Shown here piece by piece: positions 1-4,847 of a stretch of DNA of 6,794 nucleotides. The stretch is from Candidatus Hermodarchaeota archaeon (GTDB taxonomy: Archaea; Asgardarchaeota; Hermodarchaeia; Hermodarchaeales; Hermodarchaeaceae). Each line of letters starts with the position of its first letter. Position 1 is the stretch's first letter. The position numbers and the translations under genes were made by a program. The notes below the pieces were generated by a model. That model was given only the letters and a program-made list of their open reading frames with translations. It was not told the DNA's origin and did not search any database. The stretch lies in NCBI GenBank assembly GCA_016840595.1, contig JAEOSA010000106.1:1-6794 (forward strand), read 5' to 3'.

Positions 1-177
1 CCCGGTAGAAATGACCCCATTGACTTCTTCGAGAATTTGCTTGTTAAACATTTGATAGAGCATCAAGAGGGTTTTCGTGTCAAACACGGACTCGATGACC
101 TGCCGGTCTTCTGAGCGCTTAATGCGCATCCTAGCCTTATCCAAGCGTTCTTCTAAGCGATCGAGTTTATCTGACAC
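1..177 (-). CDS. rio1: RIO1-type atypical serine/threonine kinase, N-terminal part (3' end beyond the window)
   Basis: Partial gene: 59 residues are visible and the reading frame is still open at base 1. The protein starts with a charged helix (DKLDRLEERLDKARMR), followed by the RIO1-type helix and strand leading into the nucleotide loop: a VFD..TL..LY segment at residues 31-41, then NGVISTG at 53-59. In RIO1 kinases ISTG continues as KEANV, the flexible ATP-binding loop, and the window cuts exactly there. RIO1 is an ATPase/kinase of late small-subunit (pre-40S/30S) maturation. A winged-helix domain ahead of this region would suggest RIO2, and none is present. The start is GTG at 177, chosen because a strong Shine-Dalgarno sequence lies 5 nt upstream and no in-frame ATG is better placed. 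It follows nep1 by 108 nt on the same strand. In archaea RIO1 commonly neighbours aIF1A, as it does here with nep1 between them. The identification is firm, but nothing can be said about the catalytic residues. Confidence 0.92.
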   Translation of the reverse strand, partial: MSDKLDRLEERLDKARMRIKRSEDRQVIESVFDTKTLLMLYQMFNKQILEEVNGVISTG

Positions 178-182
178 GTTCT

Positions 183-190
183 TCACCTCC
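183..190 (-). promoter_or_regulatory. Shine-Dalgarno site of rio1
   Basis: The minus strand reads GGAGGTGA, a near-perfect anti-16S match, 5 nt before GTG at 177. It fixes the GTG start of rio1. The ATG at 197-195 is out of frame with the kinase. Confidence 0.8.
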
Positions 191-227
191 GATGCATAAT
201 ATGGAATTCATCAATTTACACATGTTT

Positions 228-251
228 CGGGATGGTAAGCGCCAATCCCCG
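228..251 (-). other. Imperfect hairpin between nep1 and rio1
   Basis: On the minus strand CGGGGATTGG and CCATCCCG can pair around a six-base loop, giving about eight pairs with two single-base bulges. It lies 34 nt past the nep1 stop and about 40 nt before the rio1 Shine-Dalgarno sequence. No T-run follows, so it is a poor terminator candidate. It could be an RNA-processing or leader structure, or chance. The rest of the 178-285 gap is AT-rich, with no clear TATA box. Confidence 0.25.
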
Positions 252-285
252 ATTGATAAAGTTTGTTGTCTCCCGTTTAACAAGA

Positions 286-987
286 TTATTTTTGCTGCTG
301 AAACCGACGCGAGGTGAGATCTAGCACCCCTTCGATACTGTGAAGTATCATTCCCACCACCGTCGAGGTGGGTAAAGGCTCTGGATCAATACTCACTTGG
401 TGGTTAGCAATTTTCATGGGTGTGGAGGAGGGCTCACCATGGGCAAAACCACCAACGAGAACCACCGGTTTTGATTCAGCGAGAAGGGTTTGAGCCAATT
501 GGGTGGGTGGTGTTGGTGTACCATCGGGGGACAAAAGAAAGATTTTGCTCGGGTTCAAGTGTTTTAAGTAGGCTTTCAGGGGTTCTGGACGGATTTGCAA
601 TAGGGGATTTCCTGATATGGGAACGCGTTTCTTAACTAGCAATTGCTCCATTAGACCAGTGAATCGCGTAGTTCGGCGAGGTAGACGGGTGTCTGATTGA
701 ACCTCGATTATTTCGCCGGAATAGGTGTGAATGAAGACTTTGAGTTGGTTTTCTCGGGCTAAGACGCTGTCTAACGCGGTCAGAAGGCTCCTATGAATGA
801 TATCTGGACGTCCACGTTTTTCGTTGTCAGGAAGTTGTTGAAGCGCTTTGGAATGGAGCGCTTCATCAAGCAAAATTTGGTCTGGAGGTTTCCCACGGGA
901 TTTGGCAGTTGAAACCACAGCAGGGTCACTGGTAATTTCTACTGGTACTAACTCCAAAGCAGCATCAATCAGTCCAAGAATTAACAT
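286..987 (-). CDS. nep1: Nep1/Emg1: SPOUT-class rRNA pseudouridine N1-methyltransferase
   Basis: The protein has 233 residues, close to the usual archaeal Nep1 length. Family motifs appear in order: an N-terminal strand with the LELVP segment (residues 11-15), GRPDIIHR (59-66), RLPRR..RFTGLMEQLL (101-117), SPDG (153-156), VGGFAHG (178-184), and the C-terminal cofactor-knot region SIDPEPLPTSTVVGMILHSIE (199-219). Nep1 uses S-adenosylmethionine to methylate a pseudouridine in helix 35 of small-subunit rRNA and is also an assembly factor for that subunit. Its placement between aIF1A and RIO1 fits that role. It lies 48 nt after the aIF1A stop. No Shine-Dalgarno sequence precedes ATG 987, but a TATA-like TATTTA is centred about 26 nt upstream, so a leaderless transcript from an internal promoter is possible. 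All core motifs are present and there is no sign of decay. Confidence 0.95.
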   Translation of the reverse strand: MLILGLIDAALELVPVEITSDPAVVSTAKSRGKPPDQILLDEALHSKALQQLPDNEKRGRPDIIHRSLLTALDSVLARENQLKVFIHTYSGEIIEVQSDTRLPRRTTRFTGLMEQLLVKKRVPISGNPLLQIRPEPLKAYLKHLNPSKIFLLSPDGTPTPPTQLAQTLLAESKPVVLVGGFAHGEPSSTPMKIANHQVSIDPEPLPTSTVVGMILHSIEGVLDLTSRRFQQQK

Positions 988-1010
988 GTATAGAAGTCTC
1001 TGATGATGGG

Positions 1011-1016
1011 TAAATA
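1011..1016 (-). promoter_or_regulatory. TATA-like box that could drive a leaderless nep1 mRNA
   Basis: The minus strand reads TATTTA, centred at about 1013.5 in the short aIF1A-nep1 gap. That is 26-27 nt from the A of ATG 987, the spacing expected between an archaeal TATA box and the transcription start. Together with the lack of a Shine-Dalgarno sequence, this suggests leaderless transcription. The sequence is short and AT-rich, so chance is quite possible. Confidence 0.3.
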
Positions 1017-1035
1017 TGAATATTGTGAGACGCGG

Positions 1036-1389
1036 TTACTCAATTTTCAGAAGACCACGTCTTTCAAGCCATCCGGCTTCGCCTTGGGAATACCGCCAAA
1101 TAATGTCTCCTCGTTTATCCGTCTGGAAATCCCAAGGTGCCACGAGGACGACGTCCCCTTCTCGAATCCATACGCGTTTCTTCATGGTTCCCCGAATTCG
1201 GCAGAGTCGAGCCTTCCCATCTGCACATTTCACGCGAACACGGTCATAACCAAGAAGTTGCACAGCAATCCCCAGCACTTCTCCCTCTCTGGGCATTCGG
1301 ACACGAATTACTTCGCCCTCTTGGCTAGACTGGCCCTTAAATTGACGCCGACCTCTACCTGATTTTCCTTTTCTACGGGGTTTTGACAT
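1036..1389 (-). CDS. eif1A: Translation initiation factor aIF1A
   Basis: The protein has 117 residues. A basic, flexible N-terminal tail (about 1-24, rich in K, R, S and G) is followed by the S1-type OB fold at about 28-98. Diagnostic stretches are RMPREGEVLG (31-40), the CADGKARLCRIRG region (55-67), KRVWIREGDVVLVAPWD (71-87) and KRGDIIWRY (92-100), then a short C-terminal helix ending in WLERRGLL. The bacterial counterpart IF1 lacks this tail and C-terminal helix. aIF1A binds the small-subunit A site and works with aIF1 and aIF2 in start-site selection. ATG 1389 has a GGAG at 1400-1397, 7 nt upstream, and a TATA-like stretch at 1431-1438, so this gene probably begins its own transcript, with nep1 and perhaps rio1 behind it. 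In many archaea aIF1A is followed directly by RIO1; here nep1 lies between. There are no anomalies. Confidence 0.96.
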   Translation of the reverse strand: MSKPRRKGKSGRGRRQFKGQSSQEGEVIRVRMPREGEVLGIAVQLLGYDRVRVKCADGKARLCRIRGTMKKRVWIREGDVVLVAPWDFQTDKRGDIIWRYSQGEAGWLERRGLLKIE

Positions 1390-1396
1390 GATTCTG

Positions 1397-1400
1397 CTCC
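1397..1400 (-). promoter_or_regulatory. Shine-Dalgarno site of aIF1A
   Basis: The minus strand reads GGAG, 7 nt before ATG 1389. This supports that start. Confidence 0.55.
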
Positions 1401-1430
1401 GTAATTAGATGAGCTACAACAGGAAGACAC

Positions 1431-1438
1431 CTATTTAA
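1431..1438 (-). promoter_or_regulatory. Putative TATA box of the aIF1A-nep1-rio1 transcript
   Basis: The minus strand reads TTAAATAG inside a longer AT-rich run (about 1431-1447), 42-49 nt before ATG 1389. The predicted transcription start would be near 1408, leaving an untranslated leader of about 20 nt that contains the GGAG site. The spacing is plausible for an archaeal promoter, but the box is not a strong consensus match. Confidence 0.35.
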
Positions 1439-1547
1439 CTTATTTGCAGAAAACTCCCGGTCTTTCAAGGCTGTTCTGAACGACTTAGATAGTTATCAGC
1501 ACCTCTCCCACAGACTGAAAAAGATCAATGGCTCTCCTAGCCTTAGC

Positions 1548-1793
1548 ATGACCTCGCTGCTGCTGACCCGAAAAATCCATATCGCCCCCACTGTGGCTCA
1601 AGCTCAAGTCCTGTGGGCGTTATCTGAAAAATGTCGCCTTCTCTACAACTTTGCTCTAGCCGAACGCATCCACCAATGGTCAACCAATCGCATGAAGCCG
1701 AAGACTGAGTGCACACCTATTACGTACATAAAACAGCAAAACGCCCTACCCCATCTTCCACGGGTAGCGGACTCGATGAAAGCTTCTGCATAA
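1548..1793 (+). pseudogene. tnpB: Truncated tnpB (IS200/IS605-family OrfB), N-terminal fragment
   Basis: The frame encodes 81 residues and is the only plus-strand coding sequence in the window I consider real. It matches the N-terminal helix-turn-helix region of OrfB/TnpB: a basic strand followed by IAPTVAQAQVLWAL, then the CRLLYNFALAERI segment (cR.vYN.aLaer in the family) and a TYIKQQNALPHLP segment, equivalent to the s...l...LP.l region. Intact TnpB has roughly 350-450 residues, with a RuvC-like nuclease core and a C-terminal zinc ribbon. All of that is absent here and is not found in other frames between the stop at 1791 and NMD3. The frame is also open upstream as far as 1413, but without a convincing start. 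No Shine-Dalgarno sequence precedes ATG 1548. It lies in the 451-nt gap between nmd3 and aIF1A, antisense to both. This is best read as the residue of an insertion that lost about four fifths of its gene. A retained function for the short protein cannot be excluded. Confidence 0.8.
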
Positions 1794-1799
1794 ATGCTG

Positions 1800-1818
1800 G
1801 AGCAGTTCACAATTGCTC
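1800..1818 (+). other. Hairpin 7 nt after the tnpB remnant, possible IS right-end structure
   Basis: GAGCA (1800-1804) and TGCTC (1814-1818) form a perfect 5-bp stem around a nine-base loop. Elements of the IS200/IS605 group carry subterminal hairpins at both ends, and the right one lies just past tnpB, so this may be the surviving right end. On the minus strand the same hairpin sits 22 nt past the nmd3 stop and could instead help 3'-end formation. No strong T-run follows on either strand. Confidence 0.3.
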
Positions 1819-1840
1819 ACAAAAGGAGATAGTCCAGATT

Positions 1841-2911
1841 TCATTCTGCTATTTCGGGTAGAATCACTAGTTGGTTGTTCCATTCAATTGCCCGAACCAT
1901 GGTTCCAACCTGCAACTTCTGAGTCGATTGAGGAAGATCGAAAATCGAATAATCCGCTTGGCTCATTAACTGGTACACCTCTCCCTCTTTGGAAATCACC
2001 TGATAAGTCTCCACTTCATCATTCAAGAGCTCCGCATCAATTTCAGCGAGTTCTTTCGGGCTCAAGGTTTCTCGCTGCTCTGTAACCGGGTTGGTAAGGG
2101 TGTAGCGACCGTTTCGTAAGCCAGTGATTATAAAGGGCTGTTGTTTGTAGCCAATAACATCTTGAACCTGGTAGGGTGGAAATCGCAGCAGGTAAGTATC
2201 CCGTCGGAGGGTCTTGCCATCGCGGGTTCGTCCCGCAACTTTACTCGAAGTCGTTGCTATGAGCCCAAATTGCTCAGCCAGATTCTTGGCAAGACTCCGA
2301 CATAATCGACCCGATGTACATTTTGCGTTAAATCCTCCCCGAGTTTCTTGAAATTTTAATGAGGAAGTTGGTGCATCACTTTCGATTAGTCGTTGGTTTA
2401 GATAGGCTACAATCTGGTCGCCTTGATCAGGGTCAAGTTTTCCTGAGGAAGAACGAATTTGAAGTACGGCTTCAAAATAGCCTCCTGCTGTCTGTTTGCA
2501 TTGATTGCATAATGTCGGGGTGACAGGAATAGTGAGAACCTGTTGTTCCTCATGGGTGTACTCATCAGCTTTAGCAGTGATCTCAACCTGAACCGCCTTT
2601 ATTTTAGCAGAATCGCCTAGTGGTGGTTCGAGGAGTTGAACTTCAAAGGCAGCCGGCTGACTGGGCAAGAATAACGGATCAAGCAGATCACAAACCATAT
2701 TGTAAAGGTGATCCGGTTGGGTTTTCTCCCCTTGGCGAGTCCATTTCCCCCGGTGATAGTAGGCTTGACAGCGGGGACAAATTTTGGCTTGGGGGGGATG
2801 GCGGAGCACAATTAGTGGCTGCCGCTCAAAGTAGCAGTTAGCACAAAATCCTTCGATGAAGGGTTTTGTTTTGGAGGGCGCTTGTCCACATTTAGGGCAG
2901 TGACGGGTCAT
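1841..2911 (-). CDS. nmd3: NMD3-family large-subunit ribosome maturation factor
   Basis: The protein has 356 residues. The N-terminus carries the paired CxxC zinc-binding motifs typical of NMD3: C5/C8, C23/C26, C45/C48 and C135/C138. The middle has a RGGF segment (191-194), a helix ending LAEQFGL (211-217), a T/S-K-x-x-G-R-x-R-D-G-K turn (223-233) and LLRFPPYQVQDVI (241-253), the NMD3 core. The C-terminal 100 residues look like the eIF5A-like/OB region. In eukaryotes NMD3 loads on pre-60S at the subunit interface and carries an export signal. Archaeal forms lack that C-terminal extension, and this one does too. The archaeal function is inferred from the family: late large-subunit maturation or an anti-association role. 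ATG 2911 lies 6 nt after the DUF424 stop without a clear Shine-Dalgarno sequence, so translation is probably coupled. Downstream is the tnpB-remnant gap. Confidence 0.93.
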   Translation of the reverse strand: MTRHCPKCGQAPSKTKPFIEGFCANCYFERQPLIVLRHPPQAKICPRCQAYYHRGKWTRQGEKTQPDHLYNMVCDLLDPLFLPSQPAAFEVQLLEPPLGDSAKIKAVQVEITAKADEYTHEEQQVLTIPVTPTLCNQCKQTAGGYFEAVLQIRSSSGKLDPDQGDQIVAYLNQRLIESDAPTSSLKFQETRGGFNAKCTSGRLCRSLAKNLAEQFGLIATTSSKVAGRTRDGKTLRRDTYLLRFPPYQVQDVIGYKQQPFIITGLRNGRYTLTNPVTEQRETLSPKELAEIDAELLNDEVETYQVISKEGEVYQLMSQADYSIFDLPQSTQKLQVGTMVRAIEWNNQLVILPEIAE

Positions 2912-2917
2912 GGTAAT

Positions 2918-3217
2918 TCATTTCGTCACAACTACTTGCGCATGGGGGACATTCTGAATGCGAATGATGCCTCGTTCGTGAATTAATTGGGCTTCCAGGG
3001 CTTTTTCCACGATACATTCACCGACAATATTCGCGATGGTCGCTTGCTCCATTGCGGCTAGCCCCTCTTCAACCGTGACAAGTTCGCCTTTGTAGAATTC
3101 CTCGTTAACATGGATGCAACGGTCTCCCTCTTCAAAGAATTGACCAATGATGTTTTGGTCGCAGATTGCGACGATGTATTCGCCTTCACGCTGCATCTGA
3201 TTCAGATAGACTCGCAT
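2918..3217 (-). CDS. DUF424 family archaeal protein
   Basis: The protein has 99 residues. Features I recognise from the DUF424 family are AICDQNIIG (17-25), VNEEFYKGE (37-45), NIVGECIVEKAL (63-74) and a final strand with the NVPHAQ motif (89-94). There is no signal peptide or membrane helix, and no zinc site (three isolated cysteines at 19, 34 and 68), so it is a small soluble cytosolic protein. The family is archaeal and has no established biochemical function that I know of. Its place, 19 nt after aIF2-beta and 6 nt before nmd3, makes a role in translation initiation or ribosome maturation the best guess. That guess rests on context, not on motifs. ATG 3217 is the natural start. The upstream GGATGTGA is at most a weak ribosome-binding site, so coupling to aIF2-beta is likely. 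Confidence 0.88.
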   Translation of the reverse strand: MRVYLNQMQREGEYIVAICDQNIIGQFFEEGDRCIHVNEEFYKGELVTVEEGLAAMEQATIANIVGECIVEKALEAQLIHERGIIRIQNVPHAQVVVTK

Positions 3218-3236
3218 TCACATCCACTCTCGACTT

Positions 3237-3812
3237 TTATCCCTTCAATGGGGTTCGTCCACCACATGCACTGCACACTAGGATGAGAAGCCGATCCTCT
3301 CGGCGAATTTCAGTATCTGGACGATGACAAACCGGGCACACAACAAATTCATCCGTATATTTCCCTATTAGCTCCTCCAATGCTCGGGACGAAAATCGTC
3401 CATTGAAGAATGCTTGAGGACTACGGATTTCACCCGCTGTCGCGAGTTCGTGGGAAAGATAGCGGAGAAGGTGTTTGGGATCCCGACGAAGGGTATCCGT
3501 AATGTCCTTGTAATTACGAACCACCGTACGAGTGCCCTGGATAAAGGAATCAACCTCAGGCACACGAAATCGGGGCTGATCAAAGACTTCAGGAGGAATC
3601 TGCTCACGAGCACGTTTCAAGAGGGCATCATAATCGGAAGCTTTGATGACTTTTGTCGTAGCTTTTGGCTTTGCTTTAGTTGTTTTGGGCTTCGTCTTGG
3701 TCGTAGATTTCTTAGTAGTCTTAGGTTTACTCTTCGCTGGCTTCTTGGCCTTCGCCTTGGTGGTTGTAGATTTTTTGGTTGCAGATGATTTTTTCGTAGA
3801 TTTTGATGACAC
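3237..3812 (-). CDS. eif2B: Translation initiation factor aIF2 subunit beta with a lysine-rich N-terminal extension
   Basis: The protein has 191 residues; archaeal aIF2-beta usually has about 135-145. The C-terminal part is ordinary aIF2-beta: helix Y61-ARE, a central alpha/beta domain (about 80-150; IQGTRTVVRNYKDI, PKHLLRYLSHELATAG, GRFSSRALEELIGKY), then a zinc ribbon C159-x2-C162...C180-x2-C183 with PDTEI and R-x-D-R. The subunit joins alpha and gamma in the heterotrimer that brings initiator Met-tRNA to the small subunit. Unusually, residues 1-57 contain 22 lysines, no acidic residue, and otherwise almost only T, S, A and P, with repeats of KPKTTK. Eukaryotic eIF2-beta has lysine blocks in the same position that bind eIF5 and eIF2B-epsilon, while most archaeal proteins have none. 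The start is GTG at 3812, with GAGAGG 9 nt upstream. No ATG lies in frame further in before the core, so the tail belongs to the gene. It is first in the aIF2-beta/DUF424/nmd3 operon. Confidence 0.95.
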   Translation of the reverse strand: MSSKSTKKSSATKKSTTTKAKAKKPAKSKPKTTKKSTTKTKPKTTKAKPKATTKVIKASDYDALLKRAREQIPPEVFDQPRFRVPEVDSFIQGTRTVVRNYKDITDTLRRDPKHLLRYLSHELATAGEIRSPQAFFNGRFSSRALEELIGKYTDEFVVCPVCHRPDTEIRREDRLLILVCSACGGRTPLKG

Positions 3813-3821
3813 GTAGAATCG

Positions 3822-3827
3822 CCTCTC
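3822..3827 (-). promoter_or_regulatory. Shine-Dalgarno site of aIF2-beta
   Basis: The minus strand reads GAGAGG, 9 nt before GTG 3812. It supports translation from the far upstream start, and so expression of the lysine-rich tail. Confidence 0.55.
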
Positions 3828-3830
3828 AGT

Positions 3831-3902
3831 CTAGCATTCAAAAGAAGGGATTGCAGCCTCATAAACCATGTGATTTTCGCACTTCCAGGTTTCTTGGGGC
3901 AT
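3831..3902 (-). other. Possible short upstream ORF in the aIF2-beta leader
   Basis: ATG 3902 to TAG 3831 would encode 23 residues (MPQETWKCENHM...). It ends 18 nt before the aIF2-beta start and just before its Shine-Dalgarno sequence. It has no ribosome-binding site of its own. The same frame stays open further upstream into the end of the RPA-like gene, which can happen by chance. It matches no leader peptide I know, so I list it as a candidate only. Confidence 0.15.
3856..3900 (-). promoter_or_regulatory. Imperfect long hairpin in the aIF2-beta leader
   Basis: Minus-strand segments pair in nested order: GCCCC (3900-3896) with GAGGC (3860-3856, one mismatch), AAACC (3892-3888) with GGTTT (3867-3863), and GTG (3882-3880) with CAC (3872-3870), around a seven-base loop. 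This would fold as an interrupted stem about 44 nt before the start codon. It does not match any riboswitch I recognise. A regulatory leader or a small-RNA segment are both possible, and so is chance. Confidence 0.25.
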
Positions 3903-3948
3903 GTGTACGCTAGGCTTCTTGAATGCCGATGGAGTACGTGGCTGACCC

Positions 3949-3954
3949 TTTATA
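3949..3954 (-). promoter_or_regulatory. TATA box, probable promoter of the aIF2-beta operon
   Basis: The minus strand reads TATAAA within GTGTATAAAGGG, a strong archaeal TATA-type element, 25 nt downstream of the RPA-like gene's stop. The predicted transcription start is near 3925, giving a leader of about 110 nt before GTG 3812. That is long for an archaeon and covers the hairpin and the short upstream ORF. Confidence 0.5.
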
Positions 3955-3978
3955 CACACAAAAAGATTTTGGATTGAT

Positions 3979-4749
3979 TTAGGATTTTTTGTACCGATGA
4001 ATCTCAGGTTCATAAACTAGCCCTTCGCTCAACAGGTCGATGAGCACCTGCTCAACTACTTCCTCATCGACACCGCCAGAAGCTTCGAGGATTTGCTCAA
4101 ACCGAGCGCCACCCTCCGAATCGTGTTTTTCAATAGTCTGAATAACTGTACGTCGAAGTTCAGCCGACGGAACTGGAGCATCTTCATCCATTGTCTGATC
4201 TAATGTCGCTGTAGCACTATGCCACACACCAGGCTCAAGTTGTTTTTGTTGAGACGTAGAAGGCGCTTCTTCGGTTTCAGTGAATTCAAATGGTGCGGAC
4301 TGAAATTGGTTTTCAAGTTTATGGGGTTCTGCCCGTGATAATGCCAGTTCCATCATTCGCACAGTTTCCCAATTCGGATTCTCCATAACTCGGATGAGTT
4401 CTCCGTTGATGTAAGTTTCACCTTGAAAACTTCGAATCCTTCCAATAACCAACACGAGCTTCCCTATCGCAATATTAGCAATCTTCGCGCTCAAGTCGCC
4501 CCACATTTTGGCACGAATCACACCGGTTCCGTCGTCAAGTGTTATTGTTGCAAATCCTTTTCCTTGCTCGTCCAGTCGTTCTTGAGTCGCTTGATATCGG
4601 TCCACAACCGTAGCAATGACGCTCACGCGGCTAACCTGTCCGAGATACGTTTCAACGGCAACAACATTCCCCTGATCATTGGCAATTAATTCGCCATCTT
4701 GGATATCTTGAATGGATACTTTTGCGGCGGTAGCGCGCTTTGCAAACAT
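3979..4749 (-). CDS. RPA2/RPA32-like single-stranded DNA-binding protein (OB fold plus C-terminal winged helix)
   Basis: The protein has 256 residues in three parts. First is an N-terminal lead (1-38). Next is one OB fold at about 39-125, with SRVSVIATVVDRY, then ATITLDDGTGVIRAKMWGD (67-85) and the strand pair VLVIGRIRSFQGETYINGE (99-117), the RPA2/Stn1 pattern. Then come an acidic, Q/T-rich linker (about 145-193) and a C-terminal winged helix (about 195-254; LRRTVIQTIEKH, FEQILEASGGVDEEVVEQVLIDLLSEGLVYE). OB plus linker plus winged helix is the architecture of the eukaryotic RPA32 subunit and of archaeal RPA-associated proteins (COG3390-like). The likely role is binding ssDNA in replication and repair with a larger RPA subunit, and docking partners through the winged helix. 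Stn1-like is the main alternative. No zinc finger is seen. ATG 4749 has GGAG 11 nt upstream, slightly far. It stands alone between the surface protein and the aIF2-beta operon. Confidence 0.85.
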   Translation of the reverse strand: MFAKRATAAKVSIQDIQDGELIANDQGNVVAVETYLGQVSRVSVIATVVDRYQATQERLDEQGKGFATITLDDGTGVIRAKMWGDLSAKIANIAIGKLVLVIGRIRSFQGETYINGELIRVMENPNWETVRMMELALSRAEPHKLENQFQSAPFEFTETEEAPSTSQQKQLEPGVWHSATATLDQTMDEDAPVPSAELRRTVIQTIEKHDSEGGARFEQILEASGGVDEEVVEQVLIDLLSEGLVYEPEIHRYKKS

Positions 4750-4795
4750 ACCGTATCTAACTCCAGTCTTCTATCTTCATTGCTACATTATCTTC

Positions 4796-4832
4796 AAAAA
4801 ACTTCTTCAAAGTGAACTCTTTGGGTGAGTTC
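4796..4832 (-). terminator. Possible terminator of the surface-protein gene
   Basis: Sixteen nt past the stop, on the minus strand, GAACTC (4832-4827) pairs perfectly with GAGTTC (4819-4814) around a seven-base loop. A second small ACTT/AAGT hairpin (4813-4801) then runs directly into a run of six Ts (4801-4796). Archaeal termination needs mainly the T-run; the hairpins may protect the 3' end. Confidence 0.4.
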
Positions 4833-4847
4833 CAAGAAATTAAATGA

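Noticed and set aside
1003..1362. Plus-strand open frames opposite aIF1A
   Set aside because: The minus-strand frame is unmistakably aIF1A. The plus-strand translations have no recognisable motif.
1413..1547. Extension of the tnpB frame upstream to 1413
   Set aside because: The frame is open but has no convincing start, no similarity to TnpB or TnpA, and overlaps the likely aIF1A promoter.
1813..2085. Plus-strand open frame at the end of nmd3
   Set aside because: It is antisense to the nmd3 C-terminus, matches no family, and does not continue the tnpB fragment.
3414..3788. A 124-codon plus-strand open frame opposite aIF2-beta
   Set aside because: It is a shadow of the lysine-rich tail and core. 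Its repeats of R, L, F and G only reflect the reverse complement of AAG/AAA-rich codons.
3835..3945. A tRNA or box C/D small RNA in the leader of aIF2-beta
   Set aside because: I found no cloverleaf with proper acceptor pairing, and no RTGATGA/CTGA box pair with correct spacing. Only a single imperfect hairpin is visible.
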